A stretch of DNA of 64,000 nucleotides from assembly GCA_016874115.1 (NCBI GenBank), contig VGVA01000003.1, positions 1 to 64,000 of the forward strand, given 5' to 3'. Below, piece after piece: positions 63,021 to 64,000 of the stretch (position 1 is its first letter; each line of letters opens with the position of its first letter). The DNA is from Gammaproteobacteria bacterium. GTDB lineage: Bacteria > Pseudomonadota > Gammaproteobacteria > Methylococcales > Methylomonadaceae. The notes beneath the pieces are model-generated. The model was given only the letters and a program-made list of their open reading frames with translations. It had not been told where the DNA came from and searched no databases. The position numbers were made by a program, and so were the translations under genes.

Positions 63021-63490
63021 TTAAAGCGCTTTTCGTTTAACCGGCTTTAGCTTTAAAGATGAAGGCAAGGGCTTATTAATAATGATCTTATTGCTATCTA
63101 TGGTAACGTAGCCGTCTTTTTCCAATTTTCCCAACATACGGCTGACGACTTCCCTGGCTGTGCAAATTTTTAATGCGATCTCCTTATGGGTCGGCGCCGG
63201 GGAAATAATCTTCTTACTATCATCATGAGCGGCAACTGATAAAAGAAAACTGATTAAACGCTCGTAGACTTCCATAAGCGCATAACTAAAAGCAACTTTA
63301 TTAGTCGTTCTCAGCCTTTCGCACAAATATTTAATGACATGATTTGCCGCGTTCGGATTATTCTGCAACAGTGGGGCAAAATCGGCTTTCAAAATAACCA
63401 GTAAGTTACAATCTTCCTTGGCAATAACATTAGCCGACCGCGGCATATCGTCTAGCACGGCAAGTTCGCCGAAAATATCTCCAATGAAAC
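63021..63490 (-). pseudogene. Crp/Fnr-family regulator lacking its N-terminal portion
   Basis: Frame reads FIGDIFGELAVLDDMPRSANVIAKEDC...HTH 'ALKICTAREVVSRMLGKLEKDGYV'; a stop lies just upstream in frame and no usable N-terminus precedes GDIFGEL. Confidence 0.82.
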
Positions 63491-64000
63491 ATCAGACGGC
63501 CAACATCCTTTCGCAGTCATCTTAAGCTGTATCGACTCGCGCACCTCGGCGGAATTGATTTTCGACCAAGGCTTGGGCGATATTTTCAGCATCCGCATCG
63601 CCGGAAACATCATTAATGAAGACATCTTGGGCAGTATGGAATTTGCCTGCAAGGTAGCCGGTTCCAAATTCATCGTGGTGCTGGGGCATACCAAATGCGG
63701 CGCGGTGAAAGGCGCTTGCGACCATGTCGAAATGGGCAATCTGACCGCCTTGCTGGCCAAGCTGCAACCGGCGGTATACGACGAGAAGTCCGAGAAACAA
63801 GACAGGAGTTCGAACAATCCAGAATTCGTGGAAAAAGTCGCCACCATTAACGTCAAGCGCACCGTCGAAGCCATCCTGCAACGCAGCCCGATTTTAAAAG
63901 AACTGATCGAAACCGGGCAAATCGGCATTGTTGGTGGCAGTTACGATGTCGCCAACGGCAGAGTGACATTTTTCGACGATACTTTGATGATCGGCCTGTC
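63486..64000 (+). pseudogene. Beta-carbonic anhydrase lacking its N-terminus; runs off window
   Basis: Frame reads ETSDGQHPFAVILSCIDSRTSAELIFDQGLGDIFSIRIAGNIINEDILGSMEFACKVAGSKFIVVLGHTKCGAVKGACDHV...; frame is closed upstream by TAG at 63453 with no ATG in between. Confidence 0.85.

Noticed and set aside
63452-63928. Minus-strand ORFs over the carbonic anhydrase (158 and 119 aa)
   Set aside because: Antisense shadows of the carbonic anhydrase reading frame, no motif.

Overview
The window is a gene-dense gammaproteobacterial chromosome segment. The cytochrome P460 gene, CopC/HupE/TonB locus and repeat content make me suspect a Methylococcales-type methanotroph, but that is inference. Main content, left to right: the 3' end of an IS3-family transposase; an Mla/MCE-type lipid transport operon; trkA/trkH; an AI-2E family permease; TetR + RND efflux pump; ubiG + SDR + SufT-like genes; a putative metal (Cu/Ni) handling locus (HupE-like, TonB receptor, BNR protein with a CSCC motif, CopC, anchored lipoprotein, HupE); ftsB-eno-kdsA-pyrG-tilS; accA; rarA-lolA-mrcB; an oxidoreductase and nspC; OmpA; darP; tandem alanine-zipper lipoproteins; L,D-transpeptidase; pgm; cytochrome P460; ZIP transporter; pgeF-rluD-bamD; a carbamoyltransferase / duplicated heme-oxygenase-fold protein / AlkB-like di-iron enzyme group; MFS and glycosyltransferase; M48 protease; dapC-dapD-arsC-dapE; and a head-to-head pair of 5'-truncated genes (Crp/Fnr and beta-carbonic anhydrase). 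The strongest signal that gene annotation does not explain is a highly iterated palindrome. By hand I counted about 200 copies of ATTAAT in 64 kb, roughly ten times the expectation from composition, in both coding and intergenic DNA, comparable in style to cyanobacterial HIP1. Other unusual items: a ~310-bp dispersed repeat with a long hairpin and a 7-bp VNTR; a 'CTTCGAC...GTCGAAG' repeat family with one copy inserted in frame in an enzyme gene; a MITE-like nested inverted repeat; and the exact double-truncation junction near 63.49 kb. All counts were made by eye without tools.
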